From CAZMPJ01 sp964568455 (GTDB lineage Bacteria; Margulisbacteria; WOR-1; O2-12-FULL-45-9), in the NCBI GenBank assembly GCA_964568455.1, contig CAZMPJ010000005.1:35756-99755 (forward strand): 64,000 nucleotides of DNA, in the 5' to 3' direction. Of this stretch, positions 1 to 8,414 are shown in pieces; the first letter of the stretch is position 1; each line of letters begins with the position of its first letter. The position numbers and the translations under genes were made by a program. Under the pieces are notes generated by a model. The model was not told the origin of the DNA and searched no databases. It saw only the letters and a list, made by a program, of their open reading frames with translations.

Positions 1-2
1 TA

Positions 3-1247
3 TTTTATTCTAAAGAAGGCGAGGCGCTGGAGTTTGACCGGGGGCAAATAAAAGCCTTATTCGAAATCTTAAGAGAAACTTATGACGCGGTAATTGTGGA
101 TGTGCCTAATAAACTATATTTTGAGCAATATAAACTGCTGGTAGAAGAAGCAGACGAAGTTATCTTTCTGGCTAAAGAGAATAGCTTTTCTTTGCGCAAG
201 AGCGAATCTTTTATAGAATGTTTAAAATATAATTTCCCTAATTTAAATGCAAAACTATGGGTGGGGATTGTTCTAGAAAAAACCACTCCAAAGCAAAAGC
301 CGCCAATTTATTGCCGCTTTGTTTATCCTTTTGATAATGAAGCAGTAGAGCAGTTTTTTAAGGATGGAATTCCTTTTGTGTTGAATAAACCTAATTCTGT
401 TTTGTCGCAATCTATTAATCGCTTGGCTCGGGAAATCGGAGGAATTAGGGTAGGGTTGGCGCTTTCAGCTGGCATGGCTCCGGGACTAGCGCATATTGGA
501 GTCTTAAAAGTATTGCAAAAAGAAAAAATTCCCATTGATTTAGTGGCAGGAACTTCTGGCGGCGCATTATTTGGCATTCCTTTTGTGGCCAATATTCCTT
601 TTAATGCAGTAGAAGATGCTGCGCTTAGGATTGGTAAATTGCAGATTCTTTCTTTGCTAGATTTTACCATGCCTTATTCTGGCTTTATCCGAGGGAAAAA
701 AGTAATTGATTTTGTGGAGCATTTTATTGGCAACCCGCGTTTTGATGAATTATTAATCCCCTTTAAGGTAGTGGCAACTGATTTTAGGACCGGAGAAATA
801 TTTATTATTGATCATGGCCCAGTGCTTGAGGCGCTTAGGGCTAGTATTTCTATTCCAGGTATTTTTACTCTTTTTCGGCATGGGGGTAGATACTTGGTGG
901 ATGGAGCAACTTCTTCTCCAGTGCCGGTAGATGTGCTTTATCGTTTTGGCGCAGAAAAAACCATAGCGGTTAATGTTTGTTCTGATCCTTTTGGCTATCA
1001 TGAGCGGGTAGATAATTTTCGCAATAAAAAAACGCCGCCCCATGTGTTTGACGTAATTACCCAATCAAGAGCAATTACTACTCATCATATTGCGGAAATA
1101 GAAACCCATAAAGCGGATATAGCTATTTGCCCTAATGTTTCTGATTTTAACTGGCGTGATTATCATGAGGCTCCGAGGCTTATTGATGCGGGAATAAAAG
1201 CAGCACAAGAAGCTTTGCCCAGGATAAAAGAACTAATCAAATCATAA
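3..1247 (+). CDS. MinD/CpaE-like domain fused to patatin-like phospholipase (5' partial)
   Basis: The reading frame is open to the left edge of the window, so the N-terminus is missing; the GTG at 96 is only an internal codon. The first ~90 visible residues (DAVIVDVPN, then EADEVIFLAKEN) look like the C-terminal part of a MinD/CpaE-type P-loop ATPase. From about base 440 a patatin domain follows, with the nucleophile elbow GTSGG (Ser codon at 555) and the dyad Asp in DGA (codon at 900). Patatins hydrolyse acyl esters of lipids. The oxyanion-hole stretch reads SAGMAPG where the family normally has SGGGxRG, so activity may be altered. It converges on the pseudopilin gene and overlaps it by 6 bases. 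The patatin call is firm; the ATPase part is inferred from a fragment. Confidence 0.8.
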   Translation, partial: FYSKEGEALEFDRGQIKALFEILRETYDAVIVDVPNKLYFEQYKLLVEEADEVIFLAKENSFSLRKSESFIECLKYNFPNLNAKLWVGIVLEKTTPKQKPPIYCRFVYPFDNEAVEQFFKDGIPFVLNKPNSVLSQSINRLAREIGGIRVGLALSAGMAPGLAHIGVLKVLQKEKIPIDLVAGTSGGALFGIPFVANIPFNAVEDAALRIGKLQILSLLDFTMPYSGFIRGKKVIDFVEHFIGNPRFDELLIPFKVVATDFRTGEIFIIDHGPVLEALRASISIPGIFTLFRHGGRYLVDGATSSPVPVDVLYRFGAEKTIAVNVCSDPFGYHERVDNFRNKKTPPHVFDVITQSRAITTHHIAEIETHKADIAICPNVSDFNWRDYHEAPRLIDAGIKAAQEALPRIKELIKS

Positions 1248-1688
1248 TCGCTGCGTATTAGTTTGGTAAAGATCGTCACCGGCTAAACCTTCAATTTCAC
1301 CATCAGAATTAATTCCGGTAATAGTAGCTGTTCCGTCCATTCCCACTGACCAGACTACAAAATATGATCCGTCGGCAGAATATTGAAATTCTATTTGCCC
1401 AGGACGGAAAGGATCATAAACTTTTTGTTCCAAAACTCGCGGAAAAGCGTCTAGTAAAGGTTCTTCCCAGTTGGGGACTAATCCTACGCCAAAAGAAGTG
1501 TCAGGAAAATCATTATTGTTTTTCACGTATGAATTAATTGCAATACGCAGCACTTTTAAATCTGCCATGGCTCGGCTTTGTTTGGCGTCCATTTGTACAC
1601 CGCGAAAAGCAGGCACTGCAACCGCCACTAGAACCGCTATTACCATAGAAACAATCAGTATTTCAATTAAAGTAAAACCTTTTCTCAT
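1242..1688 (-). CDS. Type IV pilin-like / GspG-type pseudopilin
   Basis: The 148-residue protein begins MRKGFTLIEILIV, a class III prepilin signal: cleavage expected after Gly4, Phe5 as new N-terminus, Glu at position 5 of the mature chain, followed by one hydrophobic helix to about residue 25. The remainder resembles major pseudopilins such as GspG (an NDFPDT segment and a YDPF segment near the usual processing end). It would be inserted in the inner membrane and processed by the prepilin peptidase encoded at 33906. GGAGGATAAAAG before the ATG is a clear ribosome site, and it lies inside the last codons of gatB, so the gene is probably read as the tail of the gat operon. No other secretion genes adjoin it. 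Confidence 0.85.
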   Translation of the reverse strand: MRKGFTLIEILIVSMVIAVLVAVAVPAFRGVQMDAKQSRAMADLKVLRIAINSYVKNNNDFPDTSFGVGLVPNWEEPLLDAFPRVLEQKVYDPFRPGQIEFQYSADGSYFVVWSVGMDGTATITGINSDGEIEGLAGDDLYQTNTQRL

Positions 1689-1691
1689 CTT

Positions 1692-3140
1692 TTATCCTCC
1701 TTCAAGCTCGTCTTTTAAAAGTTTGTTGGCTAATTTTGGATTAGCTCTTCCTTTGGTTGCCTTCATGAGCTGACCGACTAAAAAACCCACAGCGGTCTTT
1801 TTACCAGCCTTATATTCTTCTACTGGTTTTGGATTGCTTTTGAGCACTTCTCTAACAATTTTTTTCAGCTCATCTTCGCTGCTAATTTGAGTCAGGCCAG
1901 ACTCTGCAATAACATCTTTTACGGATTTCCCTGTGTCTAAGACCTTAACCAGTACGGTTTTTGCTATTTTACCACTTATAGTATTGTTGGCAATAAGATT
2001 TAGCATTTCAACCAGCTTGGCTGGAGTAAAATCCAATTCTTTAATGGTTTTCTTTTTATCTTTTAGATAAGCGGTTAATTCTCCCACTATCCAATTGGCA
2101 ATAGCTTTGTAATCTTTGTGTAATTTTGCGCATTCTTCAAAAAAGTCAGCCATGCTTTTATTAGAAACCAAAAGATTTGCTTCGTAGGAAGGCAATTTAA
2201 AATCTTTTTCAAGGCGCAGTATGCGGGTTTGAGGAAGTTCACCCAAAGAGTCTTTAATTTCCTTGACCCACTCTTTGCTTGGTTCAACCGGTACTAAATC
2301 TGGTTCTGGAAAATAGCGATAATCATGAGCATCTTCTTTGCTGCGCATGCCGGAAGTTTTTCCGGTGTCGTTGTCAAAGAAGCGAGTTTCCTGGATAATC
2401 TTTTCGCCTGCTTCAGCCAATTCGGTGTGTCTTTTTTCTTCGGCCAGCAAAGCTTTTTCTACAGCTTTAAATGAATTCATATTTTTAATTTCGCTTTTAG
2501 TACCAAGTGTTTCTTCTCCAATTGGTCGGATAGAAAGATTGGCATCACAGCGCAAAGAGCCTTCTTCCATTTTTGCATCAGTGGTTTGAATATATTGAAG
2601 CAGGGCGGCTAATGCTTGCATAAAGATTGCTGCTTCTTTGGGAGAGCGCATGTCTGGCTCGGAAACAATTTCCATTAAAGGAACTCCGGTGCGGTTATAA
2701 TCAACCAAAGATTCTTCTGCGCCCATAATTCTATCCGCGCCTTTATGAACTAATTTACCAGCATCTTCTTCAAGATGAACTCTGGTTATGCCGATTTTTC
2801 TTTTCTTACCGTCAACTTCAATTTCCAGGTAGCCTTTTGAGGATAAAGGCAGATCATACTGAGAAACCTGATAGCCTTTGGGCAGATCAGGATAAAAATA
2901 ATTCTTTCTGGCAAAAATTGATTGAGGTTCAATAGTGCAGTTCAGCGCAATTGCAGTTTTTATAGCTAGCTCAATGGCTCGTTTATTGGTTACGGGAAGA
3001 GTGCCAGGTTGACCGGTACAGACTGGGCAAATATTAGTATTGGGCTCTGAACCAAATTTGGTAGAGCAAGAACAGAACATTTTGCTTTCAGTTAGAAGCT
3101 GCGCATGTATTTCAAGTCCTATAACGGTTTCGTATTTCAT
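1692..3140 (-). CDS. gatB: Asp-tRNA(Asn)/Glu-tRNA(Gln) amidotransferase subunit B
   Basis: This 482-residue protein has the usual GatB length and its N-terminal signature ETVIGLEIHAQL. The zinc-type cysteines CSC and CPVC follow within the first 45 residues. GatB binds and phosphorylates the mischarged Glu- or Asp-tRNA so that GatA-derived ammonia can convert it to Gln- or Asn-tRNA. The C-terminal part is the YqeY-like tail domain that contacts the tRNA. Subunits A and C are encoded upstream on the same strand with one secreted-protein gene between A and B. A perfect TATAAT ends 6 bases before the ATG, so gatB probably also has its own leaderless promoter. Confidence 0.97.
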   Translation of the reverse strand: MKYETVIGLEIHAQLLTESKMFCSCSTKFGSEPNTNICPVCTGQPGTLPVTNKRAIELAIKTAIALNCTIEPQSIFARKNYFYPDLPKGYQVSQYDLPLSSKGYLEIEVDGKKRKIGITRVHLEEDAGKLVHKGADRIMGAEESLVDYNRTGVPLMEIVSEPDMRSPKEAAIFMQALAALLQYIQTTDAKMEEGSLRCDANLSIRPIGEETLGTKSEIKNMNSFKAVEKALLAEEKRHTELAEAGEKIIQETRFFDNDTGKTSGMRSKEDAHDYRYFPEPDLVPVEPSKEWVKEIKDSLGELPQTRILRLEKDFKLPSYEANLLVSNKSMADFFEECAKLHKDYKAIANWIVGELTAYLKDKKKTIKELDFTPAKLVEMLNLIANNTISGKIAKTVLVKVLDTGKSVKDVIAESGLTQISSEDELKKIVREVLKSNPKPVEEYKAGKKTAVGFLVGQLMKATKGRANPKLANKLLKDELEGG

Positions 3141-3146
3141 AATTTT

Positions 3147-3152
3147 ATTATA
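3147..3152 (-). promoter_or_regulatory. -10 box of leaderless gatB transcript
   Basis: TATAAT on the minus strand is separated from the gatB ATG by exactly 6 bases, which places the transcription start at or next to the A of the start codon. No Shine-Dalgarno fits in the gap. Confidence 0.6.
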
Positions 3153-3154
3153 TA

Positions 3155-3859
3155 TTAATTGTTTTGATTGTTCACCCTGCTTTTGGCAGCGGGGTAAAGC
3201 AGGTCTTCAAGTTCTTGAAGGTTTAAATCATTAATATCTATCCAGTATTTGCTTTGAGAAAGATAGATATAGCCTTCAAACTTGTTATTTTTCTTTCTTA
3301 CCACATAAAATTTCTTTGGCACCAATTCTTTTACCAATTCAAATCCCAGCCAATCTATTTTTTTACGGAAATAAACTTTTTTTGGTTTCTTTTTATATTT
3401 TTTATAATAAGTGCGTTTTGCGGGCTTTTTGTAGGTTTTTTTGGGAGCTGCTTTTTTAATTACTGCTTGTTTTTTTTGTTCTTCTTTAATTACTGGAGTG
3501 GATTGGATAATCTTTTGAAATTCTTGTTTTGGCACGCTAAGTTTAAAGGTTTTTTGCGCTTTTGGGTGGCGCACAACTAAATATTTCTTTACAAATTGCA
3601 GTCCTTCGTAACGAGTGTCAATGGTAATATATTTTTCGCCTGCTTTTAAAGAAATAGTGCTTTCAAATCCAAGTTCGCGGTCCAATCGGACTTTTTGACC
3701 ATTAACATATACTTCTTGTACTCCAGGGGCGGCTTGGCCAATCACTTCACCCTCAATAGCGTAGAAATATTCTGGTCCATAAGTAGGTTCGTTTACGGCA
3801 AAACTTATGCCTGTTAGTATAAATAAACAAAATATTATTAATATTAGTTTATGCACTTT
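3155..3859 (-). CDS. Secreted lysine-rich protein with an Ig-like domain, function unknown
   Basis: The protein has a signal peptide (VHKLILIIFCLFI, likely cleavage after GISFA). About residues 25-120 resemble a bacterial Ig-like beta-sandwich (VYVNGQKVRLDRELGFE, then LKAGEKYITI). A strongly basic linker rich in Lys, Pro and Tyr follows, and a 60-residue C-terminal segment I do not recognise ends the chain. The start is uncertain: the GTG at 3859 puts the signal peptide at the very N-terminus and overlaps the gatA stop by 16 bases; a TTG at 3889 would add 10 residues. It sits between gatA and gatB in the same direction. It should act in the periplasm or on the envelope. I assign no function. 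Confidence 0.7.
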   Translation of the reverse strand, partial: KVHKLILIIFCLFILTGISFAVNEPTYGPEYFYAIEGEVIGQAAPGVQEVYVNGQKVRLDRELGFESTISLKAGEKYITIDTRYEGLQFVKKYLVVRHPKAQKTFKLSVPKQEFQKIIQSTPVIKEEQKKQAVIKKAAPKKTYKKPAKRTYYKKYKKKPKKVYFRKKIDWLGFELVKELVPKKFYVVRKKNNKFEGYIYLSQSKYWIDINDLNLQELEDLLYPAAKSRVNNQNN

Positions 3860-5292
3860 TTGTGCCACTCTGTATTTTGCTCGTAACAAAAAGCAGTCTT
3901 TAAAATTGTTTCTTCGTCAAAGGCCTTGCCAATAATTTGCAAGCCTATTGGCAATTTGTCAGCCAAACCACAAGGAATCGAGATTCCCGGAAGTCCAGCT
4001 AGATTAAGCGGAATAGTGGCGATATCAGACAAATACATTGAAAGCGGATCATCGGTTTTTTCGTTGATCTTAAAAGCGGTGGTGGGGCAGGTGGGAGAAA
4101 TTAACACATCGCATTTTTTAAAAGCTTTTTCAAAATCCTGTTTAATTAAAGTTCTAACTTTTAAAGCTTTTAAATAATAAGCGTCATAATATCCAGCAGA
4201 TAGGGCATAAGTTCCAATCATAATCCTTCTTTTAGCTTCACTGCCAAACCCTTCGCGCCGGGTATTGTAATACATGGTTAATAAATCTTTGGTTTCTTTT
4301 GAGCGATGGCCAAATTTAACTCCGTCATAGCGAGCTAAGTTTGAACTGGCTTCTGCTGGGGCGATTAAATAATAAGTGGCAACCGCATATTCAAAAGAGG
4401 GTAGAGAAACCTCAACTAACTTGGCTCCCAGCTCTTCAAATTTTTTCATAGCTGCTTCGATTGATTTTTTAACTGCTTTATCAATGCCTTTACCCATCAA
4501 TTCTTTAATATAGCCAATTTTTAAGCCTTTAATATTATCAACCAGAGCTTTTTGGTAATCAGGAACTGGGATTTCTGCAGAAGTAGAATCTTTTTTATCA
4601 TAACCAGCGATTGTATTCATCATAATGGCAGTATCAGTTACATCTTTGGTTAATGGCCCGATCTGGTCAAGTGAAGATGCAAAAGCCACCAGACCGTAAC
4701 GGGAAACACGGCCGTAAGTTGGCTTGAACCCAACCACACCACAAAAAGAAGCAGGTTGGCGAATTGATCCACCAGTATCTGATCCGGTTGCAACAATGCA
4801 TTCGTGTGCAGCAACTGCGGCAGCAGATCCACCAGAAGATCCGCCTGGAACTCTTTTTAAATCCCAAGGATTGTGGGTTAAATGCATGCCAGAATTTTCA
4901 GTGGATGATCCCATGGCAAACTCATCCATGTTTGATTTTCCAATAATAATTGCGCCGGCTTGTTTTAGCTTACTTACAATAGTAGCGTCGTAAGGCGGGA
5001 TATAATTAGCTAGAATTTTTGAAGAGCAGGTGGTTAAGGTTCCTTTAGTACACATGTTATCTTTAATGGCAATGGGAATGCCTGTTAAGGGAGTAATGTT
5101 TTCGTTTTTCTTGATTTTTTCATCTGCAGCTTTAGCTTGTTTAATGGCTGCTTCTTTATTAATGGTTACAAAGGCTTGAATTTTATTTTCAGTCTTATCG
5201 ATTTGAGCCAAAACTGCTTCGGTCAGCTCCAGCGAGCTTATTTTTTTGTTTATCAGTAAACTATGTAGTTCGTGAGCTGTTTTTTTGTTCAT
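3844..5292 (-). CDS. gatA: Asp-tRNA(Asn)/Glu-tRNA(Gln) amidotransferase subunit A
   Basis: The 482-residue protein is a full-length amidase-signature enzyme. The Ser-cisSer-Lys triad is visible: Lys in GIPIAIKDNM (about residue 78), the glycine/serine loop GGSSGGSAAAVAA (about 152) and the nucleophile segment GSDTGGSIRQP (about 175). GatA hydrolyses glutamine and passes ammonia to GatB. It overlaps gatC by 4 bases, which implies translational coupling. Confidence 0.97.
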   Translation of the reverse strand: MNKKTAHELHSLLINKKISSLELTEAVLAQIDKTENKIQAFVTINKEAAIKQAKAADEKIKKNENITPLTGIPIAIKDNMCTKGTLTTCSSKILANYIPPYDATIVSKLKQAGAIIIGKSNMDEFAMGSSTENSGMHLTHNPWDLKRVPGGSSGGSAAAVAAHECIVATGSDTGGSIRQPASFCGVVGFKPTYGRVSRYGLVAFASSLDQIGPLTKDVTDTAIMMNTIAGYDKKDSTSAEIPVPDYQKALVDNIKGLKIGYIKELMGKGIDKAVKKSIEAAMKKFEELGAKLVEVSLPSFEYAVATYYLIAPAEASSNLARYDGVKFGHRSKETKDLLTMYYNTRREGFGSEAKRRIMIGTYALSAGYYDAYYLKALKVRTLIKQDFEKAFKKCDVLISPTCPTTAFKINEKTDDPLSMYLSDIATIPLNLAGLPGISIPCGLADKLPIGLQIIGKAFDEETILKTAFCYEQNTEWHKKCIN

Positions 5293-5579
5293 TCTTCCAT
5301 TATTTTTGGCACTCTAAACATATGTTCTTCAATATCCGGGCCATTGGCTAAGATATCATCCACATTTTTGCAAGGAACAACCTTATCTTCCCTTAAAACA
5401 TTCTTCATTGGGATGGCATGGGAAGTTGGCGCTACGTCTTTGGTGTTAATTTTCTTTAAGCTATCAGCAAAATCCAGGATTTGAGAAAGTTGTTTGGCAA
5501 AAAGCTCTTTTTCGTCTTCAGAAAGACCAAGTCGGGCAAGTTTTGCAACATGTTCAACATCTTTTTTTGTTACTGACAT
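5289..5579 (-). CDS. gatC: Asp-tRNA(Asn)/Glu-tRNA(Gln) amidotransferase subunit C
   Basis: The 96-residue protein matches GatC in length and in its N-terminal pattern (VEHVAKLARLGLSEDE). GatC is the belt subunit that wraps around GatA and GatB and stabilises the complex. It opens a gatC-gatA-(secreted protein)-gatB order on the minus strand. Its ATG is preceded by TATAAT with a 6-base gap and TTGCGA 17 bases further upstream, so the transcript should be leaderless. Confidence 0.95.
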   Translation of the reverse strand: MSVTKKDVEHVAKLARLGLSEDEKELFAKQLSQILDFADSLKKINTKDVAPTSHAIPMKNVLREDKVVPCKNVDDILANGPDIEEHMFRVPKIMEE

Positions 5580-5585
5580 AACATG

Positions 5586-5614
5586 ATTATATACTTACAA
5601 TTTTAAATTCGCAA
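5586..5614 (-). promoter_or_regulatory. Leaderless promoter of gatC
   Basis: On the minus strand TTGCGA, a 17-base spacer and TATAAT (5591 to 5586) precede the gatC ATG by 6 bases. The expected transcription start coincides with the start codon. The -35 overlaps the end of tsaD. Confidence 0.65.
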
Positions 5615-6578
5615 CCGGCGCTAATTTAAAATCAGAAGGTTTGTGATAAAAAGCAGCTGCGCCGATCATAGCAGCATTGTCAGTACAAAGAGAAAGAGGG
5701 GGGATAATCACTTTTAATCCTTGTTCTTGTCCTTTATTTTTCATATCTTGTCTAAGCCTAGAGTTAGCCGCCACTCCTCCAGCCAAGCAAATAGTTTTGC
5801 ATTTATACTCTTTTGCTGCACGGATAGTTTTAGAAACCAACACGTCAACAATGGCTTGTTGAAAAGAGGCAACGAGATCTGTGGTGGGCAAAGCAAGCTT
5901 TGCCGCTACACTGTTTTTATTAACATAATTTACAATACCGGTTTTAATACCGCTAAAGCTAAAGTCATAGCCATCCATTAGTGGTCGAGTAAATTTAATT
6001 GCATCAGGATTACCTTCTTTGGCTAACTTATCAATAATTGGTCCACCAGGATAACCAAGTTTTAAGAACCTAGCCACTTTATCAAAAGCTTCTCCTGCTG
6101 CATCATCCCTCGTTTGTCCAATAACTTTATATTTCCCATGATTTTTTACTAAAACTATCATTGTATGCCCACCACTAACCATTAGGCAGATGAAGGGAAA
6201 CTTTGGTTGGGCAAATAGAAAGTTTGCGTAAATATGACCTTCGAGATGGTTAATTCCAATTAATGGGATATTGAGTGAATAGGCGATCGCCTTGGCAGCA
6301 CACACCCCAACCAAAAGTGAACCAATTAATCCTGGACCATAAGTTACAGCCACAGCATCCAAATCTTTAAAAGTTACTTTGGCTTTGTCCAAAGCTTCCT
6401 GAATAATAGGACTAATTACTTCAATGTGTTTTCTGGAAGCTAGTTCCGGCACAATCCCACCGTATTTTTTATGAAATTCCACCTGCGTAGCGATGATATT
6501 AGAAAGAACCTCTGTCCGATCTTTTAAAACCGCCGCAGAAGTCTCGTCGCAAGAGGTTTCGATGGCTAGAATAAGCAT
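5595..6578 (-). CDS. tsaD: tRNA threonylcarbamoyladenosine synthase subunit TsaD
   Basis: At 327 residues this is a normal-length TsaD/Kae1. It starts MLILAIETSCDETSAAVL, carries the metal-binding HLEGH (about residues 111-115), the ATP-binding GGHTM segment and the C-terminal CTDNAAMIG. It transfers the threonylcarbamoyl group to A37 of ANN-reading tRNAs in the cytoplasm. It lies a few bases after a 47-residue partner of a nucleotidyltransferase and upstream of gatC, so a tRNA-modification gene adjoins a tRNA-charging operon. Confidence 0.97.
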   Translation of the reverse strand: MLILAIETSCDETSAAVLKDRTEVLSNIIATQVEFHKKYGGIVPELASRKHIEVISPIIQEALDKAKVTFKDLDAVAVTYGPGLIGSLLVGVCAAKAIAYSLNIPLIGINHLEGHIYANFLFAQPKFPFICLMVSGGHTMIVLVKNHGKYKVIGQTRDDAAGEAFDKVARFLKLGYPGGPIIDKLAKEGNPDAIKFTRPLMDGYDFSFSGIKTGIVNYVNKNSVAAKLALPTTDLVASFQQAIVDVLVSKTIRAAKEYKCKTICLAGGVAANSRLRQDMKNKGQEQGLKVIIPPLSLCTDNAAMIGAAAFYHKPSDFKLAPVANLKL

Positions 6579-6584
6579 TGTTGA

Positions 6585-6728
6585 CTAGGAGGACCTTTTT
6601 ACTTCTTCCCAGGTATAGAGTTCTTCTTTTGTTAAGAATTTGTTGACAAACTGACTAGCCTCTTCAAGCCATTTTAAAACGCTTTCGGCTGAAGGGATTT
6701 TTTCCGAATCAATTTTATTGTTGTCCAT
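6585..6728 (-). CDS. 47-residue acidic partner of the nucleotidyltransferase
   Basis: A 48-codon frame begins with an ATG inside the last codons of the nucleotidyltransferase gene (14-base overlap) and ends 6 bases before tsaD. The peptide (MDNNKIDSEKIPSAESVLKW, then LEEASQFVNKFLTKEEL) is acidic and helical, with a xxVLKWLEE core. Small helical proteins of this kind often accompany minimal nucleotidyltransferases, but I do not recognise a family with certainty. The tight overlap argues that it is a real translated partner. Confidence 0.6.
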   Translation of the reverse strand: MDNNKIDSEKIPSAESVLKWLEEASQFVNKFLTKEELYTWEEVKRSS

Positions 6729-7212
6729 GAACTTTCTCCAATAATTCAATATCTCTTAAGTCTTGGGGTCTGCCGGCAATTTTTTTGAGTTCAATCAAGT
6801 GTTTGAGTGAGGGAATAGGGATTTCGATTCCGGCGGCTGTTTTAATGATCTTTTCCTTAGCCATTTTGCTGTAATCAATTGGGTTAGCGACAAAAACATC
6901 AATGATTTTGAGTGAGTCGTTGGGATTCCAGAAAGAAAGTACTTTCATGCCTTTTTCTTTAATCCAAGTTTCCCTTATGGCCGGATCGCCAAAATCTTCC
7001 GGGTTTACAGGAACTTTGGGCTGATACCCTAGTTCTTTTAGGGCTGCCACAAATTTGGCAATATTATCAGGGACGAGTTGCAGAGCAAAATCTGCATCAC
7101 CGGTAAAGCGGGGCGCTCCGTGAAGAGCTACGGCGATTCCACCAACAACAAGATAGTTGATCTCTTTTTGCTTTAATTTACGGAAAACTTCTCCATAGAA
7201 TAGATTAGTCAT
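6715..7212 (-). CDS. AbiEii/DUF6036-like nucleotidyltransferase
   Basis: The 165-residue protein has the pol-beta nucleotidyltransferase pattern GG-x-D-x-D: VVGGIAVALHG at about residues 22-32, then GDADFAL with the two metal-binding Asp. The C-terminal segment GRPQDLRDIELL is typical of AbiEii/DUF6036 members. Such proteins are toxins or RNA-modifying enzymes in two-gene modules, or stand-alone enzymes of unknown target. A short overlapping gene follows. TATAAT lies 8 bases before the ATG. The substrate cannot be named from sequence. Confidence 0.85.
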   Translation of the reverse strand: MTNLFYGEVFRKLKQKEINYLVVGGIAVALHGAPRFTGDADFALQLVPDNIAKFVAALKELGYQPKVPVNPEDFGDPAIRETWIKEKGMKVLSFWNPNDSLKIIDVFVANPIDYSKMAKEKIIKTAAGIEIPIPSLKHLIELKKIAGRPQDLRDIELLEKVHGQQ

Positions 7213-7307
7213 TACAATGAATTATAGCATTATATAGGGGGTTGGGAAATATTTAGGTGGGGAGAATGCTAGTTCTTTTAAATAGCTTATGTTATTATCT
7301 TAAGCAT

Positions 7308-8369
7308 ATGAAAAAGAATTTAATCTTTTTTCTACTACTTTCCTTTGCCACTGCCTCCTTTGCCTTTAATCTTGGTCCAACCGGAAAAATCAATGGCCTG
7401 CCGTATGTTATTTATAATTTAACCAATGGGATGTATTACGGAGTAATTGCCAAAGGCCAAAACTTTTTTAACCAAAAAGAATCCCTGGCTGTTTCCACTT
7501 ATTTGATTTCTAATGGTGGCAATGGGATTTATTTTGATTTTGCTTTGCCGGATGAAGATTCTCGTCATGGCAAAACTTATGGTTTGGCGTTTGATTTAAC
7601 CGGAGCAATGGGTAAAGCTGTTTCTGAAAGGTATTATGGTTTGGGCAACAGTACTCCTGGAACCGGCTATACAACTTTAGATAATGTTCATAATAAATTA
7701 AATTTCCAGTTTTCTAAATCAATCAGTCGGCTGCTGGTTGGCGAGGTTGATCTTTTTATTGCTTCTAACCATTATTCTAATATTGTCCAAGGGACTAATC
7801 CGATAAGTCAGCAGATGCAAAATACTGCTTGGCATTATGTTGGCAGCAGTCTCAAACTTACTTTGGATAAACGCGACCAGGCACTTAATTCGCATAAAGG
7901 GATCTATGTTATTAGTAATCTTGATTTTGGTTTAAGTAACTGTGATTATGTTAAAGCCGGACTTGATTTAAGGTTGTATTCCACACCATTTGTTTCAAAT
8001 CAAATATTAGCCTCAAGACTTCAACTGGCTCAAGCAGTTGGCAATAACATTCCTTTATATGAATATCCATTTTTAGGAGATAAAGATAGTATGCGTGGCT
8101 ATACCATGAGCCGCTGGCGCGATAAAGCGTCAACTTTAATTGCTCTTGAATACCGTTTCCCGCTTTTTTACGATTGGATCCAGGCGGTTACTTTTTATGA
8201 AACCGGTAAAGTGGGCAGTACTTTAGGTCAAATTGGTATAAATGATTGGGCCAGTGATTATGGGGGAGGGCTGCGTTTGATTTTGGGAGATAGTTTTGTG
8301 GTGCGGGGGGATTTTGGTTTGGGGGCGGAGGGAATGAACGCTTATTTCTTTTATGGCCAGGCTTTTTGA
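7308..8369 (+). CDS. Omp85/BamA-type outer-membrane barrel without POTRA domains
   Basis: I start the gene at the ATG at 7308, which gives a clean signal peptide (MKKNLIFFLLLSFATASFA). The 353-residue protein is predicted to be all barrel: alternating beta strands, a loop motif SMRGYTMSRW equivalent to the VRGF/Y tip of Omp85 loop 6, and a terminal Phe as in the beta-signal. POTRA domains, which BamA and TamA need to receive clients, are absent. It resembles stand-alone surface-antigen barrels. TATTAT lies 9 bases before the ATG, and the gene is divergent from the nucleotidyltransferase. Its role is unknown beyond outer-membrane location. Confidence 0.8.
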   Translation: MKKNLIFFLLLSFATASFAFNLGPTGKINGLPYVIYNLTNGMYYGVIAKGQNFFNQKESLAVSTYLISNGGNGIYFDFALPDEDSRHGKTYGLAFDLTGAMGKAVSERYYGLGNSTPGTGYTTLDNVHNKLNFQFSKSISRLLVGEVDLFIASNHYSNIVQGTNPISQQMQNTAWHYVGSSLKLTLDKRDQALNSHKGIYVISNLDFGLSNCDYVKAGLDLRLYSTPFVSNQILASRLQLAQAVGNNIPLYEYPFLGDKDSMRGYTMSRWRDKASTLIALEYRFPLFYDWIQAVTFYETGKVGSTLGQIGINDWASDYGGGLRLILGDSFVVRGDFGLGAEGMNAYFFYGQAF

Positions 8370-8400
8370 ACAATCGCTTGCAGTCTTATTTCCTCCACAG

Positions 8401-8406
8401 TATAAT
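8401..8406 (+). promoter_or_regulatory. -10 box of leaderless AI-2E transporter transcript
   Basis: TATAAT ends 8 bases before the ATG at 8415, with no ribosome-binding sequence between them. Confidence 0.5.
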
Positions 8407-8414
8407 ATCTTCAA

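Noticed and set aside
80..670. Minus-strand frames opposite the patatin gene.
   Set aside because: They lack family motifs and ribosome sites and mirror the codon pattern of the plus-strand gene.
6585..7212. Complete abortive-infection AbiE system.
   Set aside because: AbiE needs an AbiEi-type antitoxin with a winged helix; only a 47-residue peptide is adjacent.
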